From Adineta ricciae (taxonomy: Eukaryota; Rotifera; Eurotatoria; Adinetida; Adinetidae): 64,000 nt of DNA. Numbering within the stretch: the first letter of the stretch is position 1; each line of letters starts with the position of its first letter. A program made the position numbers and the translations under genes. The notes below the pieces were generated by a model. The model had not been told where the DNA came from. It did not search any database and saw nothing but the letters and a program-made list of their open reading frames with translations. Location of the stretch: assembly GCA_905250025.1 (NCBI GenBank), contig CAJNOJ010000009.1:496001-560000 (forward strand). Reading direction: 5' to 3'. This document shows positions 35,252-47,523 of the stretch, in pieces.

Positions 35252-38043
35252 ATGAGTATATTGCTCAAATGGAAGAATAAACTCCAGGATCCTTCGTTAT
35301 ACGAAGTAAATTCGAATTTTATTCGATTATATTGAGATGTATTTCCTTTGCTAGACGAAGATCCGTGAATTCGATGAACGTGTGTCACATCTCAAAGACG
35401 AGAATGTCGAATTGCACAAACGCATTGATCAGCTTGAGGCTTTGGTAAATAATATATATTATAAAAATATATTCCATCTGTGTTTCATATAACTTTTTTT
35501 TCTTCTCCTTCTTCTATCTATCAATTACTAATAGTGCACAACAAGTGTCGACACTCAACAAACACGTTCCCTCCAAGAACATATCCGTCAGCTTGAACAA
35601 GAAAATGGACGATTATTTGTCGAAAATCAATGTCAACGACAAGAATATGAAAGTTTTCTAGATCAATTAACGACGATGGTTTTAAGAACGGCAATCATGC
35701 ATGAGGTAAGCGAAAAACGCCAAGAATGATAATGGTCAAACTTTTGCGTAATGATGTCTACCGTTTGCAAAGGTCAGTATCAATCCCATCAAAGCATGCA
35801 TTGTTTGATAAAAACAAAGGAGAAAATCTGCGGCTAATTAGATCGAAAAAGACTTTGATTTCATAATCTGCCTTTTGGTCATTTCCCATCTTTACTATCA
35901 CTGCCAAAACAATATGCAGAGCGGCATATGTCCTATAACAATTATTCCTCTCTTTCTTCGCCCGTCTTCGTTCTTTTCTCCCTTCTTCTTCGTCATCATC
36001 TTTCTTGTTGCTGATAGTTAATGGTGTGCGGTCAGCAATCATGAGTAGTAGTTACTCTTTCCATTGAAGAGAAAACGGATGAACAACGAAAGCAGATGTG
36101 ACAGAGTAGGAATAGAATAAGAAAAAAAGAAGAAATCACCGGACATTGCTTCTTCTTCATTTCAACATTTTCATTTGTCTTATGAAAATGGTCAGTCGAC
36201 TGACGACAACATCGCCATCTGAGACATTCATTGTAAGTAAAACCATCTTTACGGTTGCTTGAGTTTTACTAATCGATAGAAGGTGATTCAATGTTGACAG
36301 TGAAAAGAAAAGAAATGCTAAATTTCATTAACACGAATTGAAAGACATATTTCTCGATGGCATCCTTCGCGATGCTTCAATGATCATTCCACTTGAAAAA
36401 GAAATGTCTGTCTGTCTAGCTTTTCTTGTCAGTTGATTTCCGTCCATAAACTACACTCTGTCAACGGGTCAACATACGGCTCAGATTACCGTCTGTATCT
36501 CGACAGGTCACAGCATCTTTTCTTTGAATAAATAATCAGGCGTAGCACATCACAACTGATGGTCAAATTCAATGTTCAATTTCCTTCCGGGGATTTCACT
36601 CATTTTTATTCTCCTATCATCAATTTACCTTCTCTAATAACCTTCATTCTTGATGATGATGGACTGTATAGCGAAAGTACACATACACACAGCTCAGAGC
36701 ATACATACAAAAGTGACACACGCATCTAATATTGTATTTAAGTGAGAAGGGTCGAATGAATATATACATTTTATGATGTAACTCTTTCATTCATTTTACA
36801 CACGTGCATAAAGTGATGCATCTATACAAAAGTAGAAAAATGAATACAAAAGAGCAACTATTATTTGATGATCTTATCTGTTGATGACAAGGAAATATTT
36901 ATTTATTTATTTAGAATATTCGCAAAGAATGTGCATCAATATATCATGTTATCGAACGACTATCAACATTAACTGCTGATGCGATTGAAGACGACCAGCG
37001 AAATCAAGTAATATTTAACAAATTGTATGCGAGAAAAGATGCCGAACCGTTCGTTTGACTTCATAGATTGAACATCGAATCAAACATATCAGAAGTCTCT
37101 CATGGGAAAATTTCAATCCACCATCTTGTGAACTGATTTCGAATTGTCAATATTTATCTCCTTCTCCAAATATAACTGCTGAATTTATTCGACATCTCTA
37201 TCAAAATCGATCATCTCTATCCCCATCATCTTCATCGTCATCATCATGTTCATCAACAACAACTCATTGTTCATTTTCTACATCGGGTAGTTGGACACTC
37301 GATCTGGTAAGTCAATCTTCACGTTATTTGGATAGAAACTTTCGAGCCAAAATGTTTTATTAACATAAATGACATCCGTCCGTTTTCTTTACTGACATTA
37401 TTTATGATGTAACTTCATCATTTCGAACAAACATTAGTTTAATAGATACTTTCTATTGCTTCGGGTCAAATTCATCTTCAACGGAAATAAGAATAATTGT
37501 CTCGTTTCTTCCGAAATAAAAAAAGAGAAACTAGCCAATGTAGCGATCGAATAAATGAAACTTGTTTTTTTTGTGTTTTTCCTAGCCATTGTACAATCAA
37601 AATACAAGTGTTCAATTACCTTTACTATCCATTACCAACGAAGCGATAGGTAGAAAGTTTTTTTTTCGAAATTCATGATAATCGTAACTTGGAGAATCGT
37701 TACTTTTCTTCTAGAATCCCCAGTGGAACAAAAAGACGAACCAGAACAAGAGCAACGCGTTCTTCAACGTTCCGAAACATTCGTAATTACAAAAATACCA
37801 GAAAAAGAGACACAAGAGGAAGCAGAAGTACCATCGTCAGCTTTGCTTTCTAATGTCAAAACGATGACAACGAACGAGCGCACTTCAAATTCCAATGTTC
37901 AGCGTTGTTCATTAACACGAGCAATGCCTTCCTCAACAGCACCAGCTGTAATACGTCCCTCACGATTACCATCACGTTGTTCAAACAATCGTCCACTAGC
38001 GAACGCAACTAACACTTCAAATAATAAAACGCTTCCATTAAAC

Positions 38044-38082
<39 letters not shown>

Positions 38083-40013
38083 CGCTCTCTTTCGGTTAAG
38101 AAAGCTTCGAAATTACCCATTCGGACAACGACATCGTTAACAAAACAAGTAGTACCCGTGAAAAAAGCCATCAATGTTCAGACATCTGTTGCAGCAAAGA
38201 CAAAGAAAGATTCGACAGTTCCATCTTCTCGAGCTGTTGCATCAGCGAATACAACAACGGCAAAGAAGACTATTCGACCGCCACCGACATCGAAACCATC
38301 TCTTGTACAAACTTCTTCGACCAAATATCGATCACGTTCAATAACCACAGCTACTATGAATCCGCCGGGTTCAACAGTAATAAGTAAACGCACGCGCACA
38401 ACACCACCCGTGGTAAAGAAAAGCACCGTAGAGCCAATTGCACCTACGAAGAAATTCAATAAATCGACGGAAGAGAAATCATTGTGTACCATCGAACAAA
38501 TGAACTCAACGTCGAGTGAATCCAGTATTGAAGAAAATCAGCGACAAAATAAATTATTAGCGATCGTTCAAGATGAAGGATATTCCACTTGGTCGTCATC
38601 CGATGTCAAGGATGAAATCATCTTGGCCAATGTAGCGAAAAGTGACACAAACGAAAGGCGACGAAGTACTGGACTTGTTAAAAGTTGGCTTGACACAACA
38701 AACGAACGATGTTCAAGGAAACCGGTGAAAGAAGGTTAGGATCCATACGAGCATTCTTTGATCTATCTTCCTTGTTCTCGATGTTTTAGTGGAGATTGAT
38801 AAATTGGAAGAATTCACTCGAGAGTTATCCGATGGTTCATCAATTCTTTGTCCATTTGTACGTAATCGTTGTTCGAATGGTATTATCATTCCACTCGCTT
38901 CGACAACACTAACATCAACAGTATCACCGCCATTACCATCGCCATCGAATCCACTCGACAAAGATATCTCAATTGATAGTCTCGAAGCTGTTGCTGCGTC
39001 TCCTAAGATGTCTCAACAAAAAGTACTAGCTTCCAAATCATCACTCTCATCATCCTCGTCATCATCGTCATCGACATTTTCTCGTTCTGAAACATTCGAA
39101 AAAATTCTAATTAATCATTCATTACCTGTTATCATTGACGATCTTGCTGATTCAACTGATTCCACATGTTCAGATGTGAATCCACTATTCAACATGTCAG
39201 AATACATTGAGGATAATTTCCTTGATCATGACCACAACTCTCCCGATCATTCTTCTTCGTTACAACCGCTATCGACTAGTAAAACCGAAATTGTCAAACC
39301 CGAAAAACGTCTCATGTTTCCTGGTTTATTCAATCGTTTGATTTTTCTTCGCCGTGTTCTCTCAGATTCTGATCTTCAACAAAAACTATGCTGTATAGCA
39401 GACGATGAAGTACAATTTCATGTGTATCATTCAAATATCATTCAGGAACATTCGATCGAACTGAATTTAATGAATACATATGGTTCAGATTCGGAATTAC
39501 ACGTCTGGTCACATGACTGTGCTGAACAACGAAGATTCGTTAATGAACGACAGCAACAACTCTTAATGACAGCAAAAGAGTCGACAGCGAAACTATCGCA
39601 CATTGAACGAATGGTAAAAGTCAACAAATTTTTTTGTTTCAGATTGATTGTCGTCTCCTTTTCAATTTTAGATACGAATGAATTTTGATGATAGCGGAGC
39701 AGATGAAACGAACACCTTCGAATTAAATAGCGAAGAATATGATCAACAATTAGCTGTAGAACGACAGACATTGCTTCAACAGATCTACGAATATCCTTGG
39801 TTGTTACAAGATGATGATATCGACCAAGTGCCCGTTTGTACATCACCAAATAGTGAACAACCGTTATTATCGCCCTCACCTGATTTAGTTGTTCCATCAC
39901 ATAATCCAGATTTCTATCAATTATGTGCATTAACAAATAGTAGTTCATTTGCAACATCTTTTGGTACAAATTCTAGACATACAACACCACCCATAGCTTC
40001 ATCTGTTTTATAA
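35252..40013 (+). CDS. Large Ser/Thr/Asn-rich protein with N-terminal coiled coil, family unknown
   Basis: Nine exons in phase: 35252-35305, 35355-35444, 35535-35705, 36915-37007, 37067-37306, 37586-37649, 37715-38734, 38790-39613, 39672-40013; 965 residues. The first 130 residues form a coiled coil (EFDERVSHLKDENVELHKRI; LQEHIRQLEQENGRLF). The rest is low complexity with basic Ser/Thr/Pro stretches (SVKKASKLPIRTTTSLTK, SRSITTATMNPPGSTV), a run of about 14 Asn, and several short conserved-looking islands (DEGYSTWSSSDVKDE, LMFPGLFNRLIFLRRVLS, YEYPWLLQDDDIDQV). This architecture is typical of microtubule- or actin-associated scaffold proteins, but I cannot name the family. The intron at 35706-36914 is long. 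The stop codon is followed within a few bases by repeat-derived DNA. Confidence 0.68.
38042..38083 (+). repeat. Coding (AAT)n microsatellite, poly-Asn
   Basis: About 14 AAT/AAC codons in a row within exon 7 of the large Ser/Thr/Asn-rich gene. The tract keeps frame and is likely variable in length between alleles. Confidence 0.85.
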
Positions 40014-40230
40014 GAGACTAGCGGGCGTACCCGCTGCAAAATAAGAAATATCTATGTCGAATGCCTGACGTGTTGAAAAGCTGCAGCAAATAGAAAAATC
40101 AATAGACTCCAAGATTGTATGCTGGCGGTCCTAATTTTTCCCGCCGTGCATCGCACAAAACGACAACTTCAATTATAGCTCTTTATGCAAAAGAGTTACC
40201 GAAGCTGATTTCTGCCTCAGAACTTATTCA

Positions 40231-40262
<32 letters not shown>

Positions 40263-41000
40263 AATATTCATTCTACACTCCAGCTATTCATTCATCGACC
40301 TCTTTCTCACTATCACGTCACTTCATACCTTATATCCTTCGAATTCGCCCACCCTCGACATTTATCTTCATTTTTTGAGATCCTGTAACGCTATTGGTGA
40401 GTTTCGCAGATTATCTGTAGCATTCACCGAACTATTATAGGCGTAGAGATCACGTGGATTGTTGTCTTTGAGCACTCAGACGGTCTTCGCTACCGACCCG
40501 CTGCAATTTTTCACATCTCGCAATCCAATTGGTTAGCGTCCAAGGTTGCTTGTAGCATGCACAGGCAGAACACGTGGATTGATGTCTATGTGCGCTCAGA
40601 CGGCCTTCGGCCGCCTTCGCTACCGACCCGCTGCAATTTTTCACATCTCGCAATCCTATTGGTCAGCTTCGCAGGTTGCTTGTAGCATGTATAGGACTCC
40701 CATGCGCACGTAGAACACGTGGATTGTTGTCTATGAGCGCTCAGACGGCCTTCGGCCGCCTTCGCTATTAATTTCCTCAATTTGGGAAATCTCGCAATCC
40801 TATTGGTCCGTTTCATATATTGCCTGCAGCAAACGGCTGGCTCCTTTGTTCTCGGGGAAAAGTAGATGTCGACCTTCCTCTGGGTCTCAGGAAGCATTGT
40901 GGAAAGTTCCACGCCGATAGCTGCTACAGGGACTGAATGCATAGCGAACAGACAGACAGACAGACAGACAGACAAACTTTCTTCTTTATATATATAGATT
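40014..41000. mobile_element. Repeat-derived insertion, SINE-like or non-LTR 3'-end type
   Basis: This is the only clearly GC-richer stretch in the neighbourhood. It starts right behind a stop codon with a short perfect inverted repeat (AGCGGG-CGTA-CCCGCT). It holds a (CT)n run (about 40233-40262), then three to four degenerate tandem units of 120-145 bp, each with CACGTGGATTG (40451, 40571, 40716), a CGGCCTTCGGCCG-type hairpin and CGCAATCCTATTGGT. It ends with (GACA)n (40948-40976) and TTTATATATATAGATT. A GACA tail plus TATATATAG end is common in families of non-autonomous retroelements in invertebrates. No transposase or reverse transcriptase frame is present. Boundaries and class are uncertain. 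Confidence 0.5.
40379..40815. repeat. Degenerate tandem repeat, 120-145 bp units
   Basis: The string CTATTGGT or a close variant recurs near 40391, 40526, 40656 and 40800. CACGTGGATTG recurs at 40451, 40571 and 40716, and the phrase TACCGACCCGCTGCAATTTTT occurs twice. Units differ by small insertions, including duplication of the CGGCCTTCGGCCG hairpin. Confidence 0.75.
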
Positions 41001-41100
41001 TCTTTTTTTTTTGCCTTTTTTCTCATTGAGTGTGTACAATGCTTTCGTTTTCTTTTAATAAAAAAAAATTAACAGAAGGATATATGCGACGCGTGTTCAG

Positions 41101-42677
41101 TTACGATTTGCGTAGCGCTTGTCTCAATCGGGGTGGATCGATCCATGTCGGTCCTTTGAAATCGAGATATTTCTCCTCTTCCTCATCAAGTTTTGGGGGC
41201 GAGAGGACTGACATATGAGTACCTTCTACATGAAGGTTCGCCGTTGGAGAAACAATAGTCTGCAAGACCAGAAAAGAGAGAAATTCATTACAACGAAGAC
41301 ATAAGACATACCGATTCATCATCGATTGTTGCTAATCGTGGTGTATTTTTATCCAATTCATCTGAAATACAGTTTTGCAGAGATCTCTGATTGAAAGAAC
41401 AAAGTAAAAACATACTTATTAATTGTTCGAATGTTTTCTCGCCTGTATCACTGCGTATTGTTAATTGTCCTAAATCCACTGCCAGCAAAGCATTGTTGCC
41501 GATATCCTTTGCGATATCATCCGCGAATAAATCTGTTACAAATGTGTTTCTGCAGAAAACATTCAAGAGACATTTTTATATTAGTTCGAGCGTTATTACT
41601 TGAAAGCAGTTGTATCAGCAACATGTGCGACATTCAATTTTTCGCTAATAACAAGATTTGTTTGTTCCAATGCTCGCACTTGTTCTTCCAGTTGTGTCAC
41701 ATGTTGTTCTTGTAAAGTGAGCTGTTAAATCAAAACCATTCTTGTGATTAGAAGAAAAAAAACAGAAGAGGAAGTTCTTCGGCTTACTTCATGTGTCATG
41801 TATTGATTTTCACTTAACATTTTTTTCGTAAATTGATCGAGACCTAATGCCACTCGTTCGGTCGCTGCACGAGTCTTTTGATTAATTTTGTTCTGTGCCG
41901 TTTGGGTCAATGTTATTCGTTCTTCATTTGTACTTTCTGATAAGTATGCTAAAGAATATACTCATAAGTAGAGACGGATCATTTTAGAAGAGCCATAATC
42001 AAATACTTGTGAGCACTTCATAATTTTCTGTCATGTTGGCGAGCTCGCGTTTTAATGAATCGATTGCGCGTTGTTCTTCAATTCGTGTGACATCACGATA
42101 TTTGATACATTGCCTGATTAAACTTCGGACTTTGAATATCTCGACTTCCACTCGAAGCATTTGCTCATGAATTTCTTCAAATCAAACAGAAATATTCATT
42201 TTTAATTAAAACTCAAAATTTACTTCGTAACTCTGCTTCTTGTTCGGCAGCTGCATTCATCTTTTCATGTACAGCGGCGTGAACCTTCACACGCAAAGAG
42301 GAGACGCTCAGGCTAAAAGCAATTCTACAAAGGAAAAACTCACTTCTTCTCTGCCGATTTTCGGATACGTAACATTTTCTTTGTCGAATTGCAACGCATT
42401 GGTGACAAGTCTTTTCATAGACTCAGCACATTCTTCGCGTAGATGCGCATCACGTCCTGACAAAGCTTGATTTTCTTCTTCAAGTTGATATGCACGAAAA
42501 CGCCACTCTTCCAATTCTTTGTCAATCACAGTAATTCTTAAAACATAAATAGATAACTAAAGATATGAACAGATTTTGAACGAATTCAACAAACTTGTAT
42601 TCCAGTAAAGCTTCGTAGACATTGTCGCCTCCTTTCTTCTTCTTCTTACCACCTTTTTTCTTCTTCTTTTCAGCCAT
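41101..42677 (-). CDS. Lys-rich-start coiled-coil protein, probably ciliary
   Basis: Nine exons in phase: 42677-42595, 42536-42344, 42284-42224, 42174-42007, 41948-41788, 41721-41600, 41549-41416, 41361-41312, 41259-41101; 376 residues. The N-terminus is MAEKKKKKGGKKKKKGG, followed by long heptad-rich helix (ELEEWRFRAYQLEEENQALS; TLQEQHVTQLEEQVRALEQT). A charged C-terminus ends KYLDFKGPTWIDPPRLRQAL. Poly-Lys N-termini before a central coiled coil are typical of basal-body and axoneme proteins of the CFAP157/BBOF1/CCDC166 group, to which I tentatively compare it without a decisive motif. Rotifers are heavily ciliated, which suits the guess. The 3' end abuts the repeat-derived segment. Confidence 0.62.
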
Positions 42678-43032
42678 GACTACTCTTTCTGTCTTTTAGC
42701 TTGACAAGATGGTGATTGAAGTTTTTTGTTGTTCGTTCAGGTGAAGAAAAAGAGAAGGGAGAAAAAAAACAACGACGTTGCTTAATGTCGCGTGCACAAA
42801 TGTTAAAAATGCAGACATGCCGCGACGTCAAATCCAAGGCAATTCCTCCTTGAACAACAATGATGTGGCGCTAAAGTCTAGTGTATACGGTGATGAAATT
42901 AACAAGATTTCAATTGTCAAAGTACAATATTGAGAGTACATATTGACTGATCAGTAATTTAGCTCTCTATTTCATCTTGAAACTATTGACAGACATCATT
43001 CATTTAATACCTTAGTCTCGATCGAGATTACC
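42678..43032. other. Short divergent intergenic region
   Basis: This is a 355-bp gap between the starts of two divergent genes. I see no coding content; presumably it holds both promoters. Confidence 0.4.
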
Positions 43033-43920
43033 ATGTTTCTTTTCTTCTTCATACTGTATCTCCGAGCATCAGCCGCTCTGTTAGTTTCTACACAAATTCG
43101 TGTGTCCACTCGAAACATCACATGCCAGAATGGGTCATCGGCAGGGAACTTGATATTCAATTGTGAAGCATGTCTTGTTATCGCACGTAATTACGATATT
43201 CGAACAACGCTCTCTATCACGGGAGCGGGGCCAACGGGTTTTACTTATGCATGCTTGCAAGTAAATCAAATCGAAGCTTATCACGAGAATCTCGTTCGAG
43301 AATGCAACGATTTTCCTGTAGGTACTTTGAATGGCTATGATGATTTCTGTGTTGCTTCTCCCTTCAACAAACTACGCGGTTCGTATCGGGCATGTTTATG
43401 TAGCACGAATGCATGTAATTTAAACTATTCGGAATGTGTTCAACGTACGAAACCGTACTGGGATCAAAAGCCGCCAACATTCAGTAATAGCATTAGATCA
43501 TTAACTGATCGAGTGAAATGTTATCGGCCGTATGAAGATTATCGACCACAACCATATTCTAGTCTAACAGCGTTGTGCGCAACAAATGATTTAGAATGTA
43601 AAAATTTCCTATTTGATCATGGTGTGGCATGTGTGATTAGTGTGGATCGAACAAATCAAATTACACGGCAGACTTTATCACCGTCAATTTATTCGGCACA
43701 ATTAATGAAATTTAAAATGACACTTTGCAAATCTTTTACATGGACATCTAAGAGCATTTATTTTACTCAATGTCAATATGATGAAACAATATGTATGTGT
43801 GCTGTCGATGGATGTGACATAGATCTAGAAACATGTCGAACAAGCAACGCGATACATACTTATATTGGGCATTATTCGTTTTCTTATTTTCTTTTACTTA
43901 TACTAAATATTTACTATTAA
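43033..43920 (+). CDS. Secreted or GPI-anchored protein with two Ly6/uPAR-like cysteine domains
   Basis: A single-exon frame of 295 codons. It has a signal peptide (MFLFFFILYLRASAALL), then two cysteine-rich units. Each ends with a CxCxxxxCxxxxxxC pattern: ACLCSTNACNLNYSEC and CMCAVDGCDIDLETC. That ending, in which a CN or CD follows a close cysteine cluster, recalls the three-finger Ly6/uPAR fold. The C-terminus is hydrophobic (HYSFSYFLLLILNIYY) with no following charged tail, as in GPI-anchor signals. A role at the cell surface is likely, but no ligand can be inferred. The two units look like an old internal duplication (about residues 30-145 and 160-275). Confidence 0.65.
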   Translation: MFLFFFILYLRASAALLVSTQIRVSTRNITCQNGSSAGNLIFNCEACLVIARNYDIRTTLSITGAGPTGFTYACLQVNQIEAYHENLVRECNDFPVGTLNGYDDFCVASPFNKLRGSYRACLCSTNACNLNYSECVQRTKPYWDQKPPTFSNSIRSLTDRVKCYRPYEDYRPQPYSSLTALCATNDLECKNFLFDHGVACVISVDRTNQITRQTLSPSIYSAQLMKFKMTLCKSFTWTSKSIYFTQCQYDETICMCAVDGCDIDLETCRTSNAIHTYIGHYSFSYFLLLILNIYY

Positions 43921-44100
43921 AACAAGAGAAGAATAGATTACATTTTCTACTCATTTAAGTACGATAACAATCAGAGGTGCCGTAGATTTCAGGATTTATG
44001 TCTGTATTTATATACAAAAAATCAAAACAAACCATATAATAAATGTTATGTATGAAACTTGACAGTTTATAGACAAGAGCAATCATTCGTACTAAGATAT

Positions 44101-44740
<640 letters not shown>

Positions 44741-45026
44741 AGTTTTACGAAATGTATGTGAAAATAAAGTTTCTATTTCGTTCCTCATTATATAGTGTCC
44801 CACTAACGTACAACTTTCTCGAGTGTGATTGGTCGATATTCACCAATCGTACACTTGTTATTGCACCATGAAGAAATCGACTAATGAAATACAATCCAGC
44901 AAACGTCAACCATTGCGTTCTTTTGCTTTTTACCGTTCTGTAACCAATCATTGTTTAACAAATGTGTCTATAAAAGGAGCACCTCTTGCCAGCAATTGCA
45001 TTTCATTTCAATTTCATCGAAATAAC
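44741..45026. promoter_or_regulatory. Bidirectional H2A/H2B promoter
   Basis: The 286 bp between the two ATGs holds a TATA-like box for each gene: TATATAA read leftward at about 44788-44795 for H2A and TATAAAAG at 44969-44976 for H2B. Three CCAAT boxes sit between or near them: ATTGG at 44828-44832, CCAAT at 44843-44847 and CCAAT at 44944-44948. The first two are inverted relative to each other. CCAAT plus TATA is the classical histone promoter arrangement; co-expression of both partners is the natural inference. Confidence 0.7.
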
Positions 45027-45641
45027 ATGGCTCCTCCAACACTCAAAACACCAAGCAAAGGCTCGAAGAAGATGATTAGCAAACAGTCGAAAGTGACTAG
45101 CAAAACGAGCGCTAGCAGCGATAAAAAGACTAACAAACGTAAACGTAAGTTGGAATGCACATATTCGATCGAAGGATTTTTAGCATATTGAAAAATTTTC
45201 TTTAGGAAAAGAAACATACTCAATCTATATCTACAAAGTTTTGAAACAGGTAATACATTGTGGTCCATAAAAATTGAAATAATCGTTGTCGTTTACTTAG
45301 GTTCATCCTGATACAGGTATTTCTAGCAAGGCAATGTCTATAATGAATAGTTTTGTTAATGATATTTTTGGTAAGTTATAAACATGAAAACAACAAAGAA
45401 ATGATTCATCGTTTGTGGTTTAGAACGTATTGCGGCTGAAGCTTCACGTTTAGCTCAATATAACAAACGCCAAACAATTTCGTCACGTGAAATTCAAACT
45501 GCTGTTCGACTTTTATTACCTGGTGAACTTGCCAAACACGCCGTTTCAGAAGGCACAAAGGCTGTTACGTAAGTTCATTCGTTCTCGTCTGCTTTATTCA
45601 TTCGATTCTGTGTTTTTAGAAAATACACCAGTCAAAAGTGA
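45027..45641 (+). CDS. H2B: Histone H2B, intron-containing
   Basis: Five exons in phase: 45027-45144, 45206-45249, 45301-45370, 45424-45568, 45620-45641; 132 residues. The tail is Lys/Ser/Thr-rich. The fold is unmistakable: [92 protein letters not shown]. Canonical metazoan H2B genes lack introns; this one has four. An AATAAA at 45744-45749 about 100 bp past the stop, and no visible histone stem-loop, suggest polyadenylated mRNA. Paired head to head with H2A. Confidence 0.97.
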
Positions 45642-45897
45642 ACAATCAAGTAGATATTGACATAGAACATCCCGTTTCTCCTTATTGCTTATTTCATTTG
45701 AAATTGTACTTATGTTTTCGTGATGATTTGCTCTTGTATATCAAATAAATATTGTGAAACCTATGTTCATTTTCTTACTGTTCGCAATGAAAAGAAAATT
45801 ATGTAGTTAGTCGCCTATAACTAATATGCTTTTTCAATTTATTTCATGTGTTAGTGTTTAGTGTCTCAAGTGAACTGAAAATACAGAATAAAAGAGA

Positions 45898-47073
45898 TTA
45901 AAATTTGAAGACATTTTTCTCGGTAAAGCCAAGCTTTTTAAGAAGACCGGTTAGTTCACCCTAAAATAAGCAGATTGTATACGTTAATAAACGTGAAACA
46001 GTCGTAACTTTGTTCTGTAAAAAACGTACCTGTTTATAATCTTTGGTTTTCTCTCCACTGAGTAATTTCATGAATCCAGGTGGACCACAAACCATAATCA
46101 ATAAACTCTCATCATCTTGCTTAGCTGGTATCGGTAATAATCGTTTCAACATATCAGGTGTGATGTAGCTAAATAACAGGTACACTCCATGGAGCATAGT
46201 ATGCGATGAAGTTCACTTACCCAACTTCGCCTTTCCATGCTTTTTTAGCATTCTTATCTGCAAGTTTATCAACTGTGTAGTGAACCTTGAAACGATCTGG
46301 ATATTTCTGAGCAAGTTTATCGATATCTTCTTTGAGAAGAATATCGTCGATGGTTGTATTTGCAAATAGAAGTGTAACTTTGGTTTTGTCATCCGGATTA
46401 AAGAGAACTTCCTCGATCATTTGAATCTAATAGAATAGCGTATATTATTAACTGATTTCAAATCTGACGACAACTTGCCATTGGTGTAATGCCAGTACCA
46501 CCAGCAATCAAACCAAGTTGTTGAAACTTATTTGGCTCATATGGATATTTTGGAACTAAAATACAAATAATTCAAACAATGATGTTCTCGATAAATATCT
46601 GAAGAATTACTAGGTCCTTTGATTTCAATTGAGTCACCCTTTTTCATTTCATGAACGTGTTTACTCATGACACCTTGGGGATAATTTTTAATAACAAATT
46701 CTAATTGACCAATTGTATTGGGTCGTGAAATAGGTGTGTAAGGTCGAACCTCATCTTTTCCATTAACATTTGCTTTAAGCATAACGCATGAAGCAGTTTT
46801 GCCATTATATTTTGCTTTCGGATCATCAAATGCAAATGTAAATACATTTGTATTATGATTATACTTTTTTATATCTGCTAATTTAAACTTGCGAAATGCG
46901 TTTGGATCTAAGGCATCAGGTGCTGCTGCTGCTTTCGATTGATCGCCTGACGGTTTCGTTTCAAGTACCATTTTTTGACCCGGTCCAAACTTGAGTAAGT
47001 AAGCAGCACCGGCAACGGCTAAGCCAGTGCCTACCCATATCCATTTTCGTGACGCACGAGCGACTGCTGACAT
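45898..47073 (-). CDS. CYB5R: NADH-cytochrome b5 reductase
   Basis: Five exons: 47073-46611, 46555-46479, 46426-46221, 46168-46030, 45960-45898; 315 residues. It has an N-terminal membrane anchor (WIWVGTGLAVAGAAYLL), the FAD-binding RPYTPIS, then GVMSKHVHEMKKGDSIEIKG, the NADH-binding GGTGITPM and CGPPGF near the C-terminus, ending NVFKF. These are the diagnostic motifs of CYB5R1-3-type enzymes, which pass electrons from NADH to cytochrome b5 for fatty-acid desaturation and haem-protein reduction at ER and outer mitochondrial membranes. Intron 2 begins GCAAGT, a GC-AG intron, directly after the codon for the Met of GITPM. Same strand as the HYI cluster but 450 bp downstream of it. Confidence 0.93.
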
Positions 47074-47523
47074 AACAGCGCGATTATTTGGTTACAATTA
47101 CAATGACGAAAATAAAGCGATGTGGTATAGGACATGACAAGGCAAAATTTTTGGTATGCTGAGCGTTCTTTCCAATCAAATGAAAACGAAGTAGAATAAT
47201 TAGTGACATCTTTACCATGGAAATGTAAGAGATGGTTAACATATGCGATTAATTTTGACAACGAAAGGAAGATGTGCATGTATAAGACACTTTCTAAATC
47301 AGTCGAATTATACTAACAACCCATTCAGTCAAGACACATTAAACACGATGACTATTGAATTATCTTTTGCTTCGGAAAAAGAATTTAGTGTTTCAGCTAA
47401 TGCTTTTCTTCAACTGTTACAATTGATACAGTATAGAATTAGATCCGTGTATGTATGAAATACTACTATACTAATCAAAAATTCATTATAATCAAAATGA
47501 ATAATATTACAATAGAAGAAAAA
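47074..47523. other. Intergenic, no gene seen
   Basis: The 450-bp gap holds the CYB5R promoter and the 3' flank of HYI. No coding motif is seen. Confidence 0.4.

Noticed and set aside
40451..40815. Possible CRISPR-like array
   Set aside because: Only three to four imperfect units of 120-145 bp with no regular spacers, in a eukaryotic genome; this is an ordinary tandem repeat in a dispersed element.
40450..41026. Open frames across the tandem repeat
   Set aside because: They translate the repeat units themselves, carry no motif and lack splice partners.
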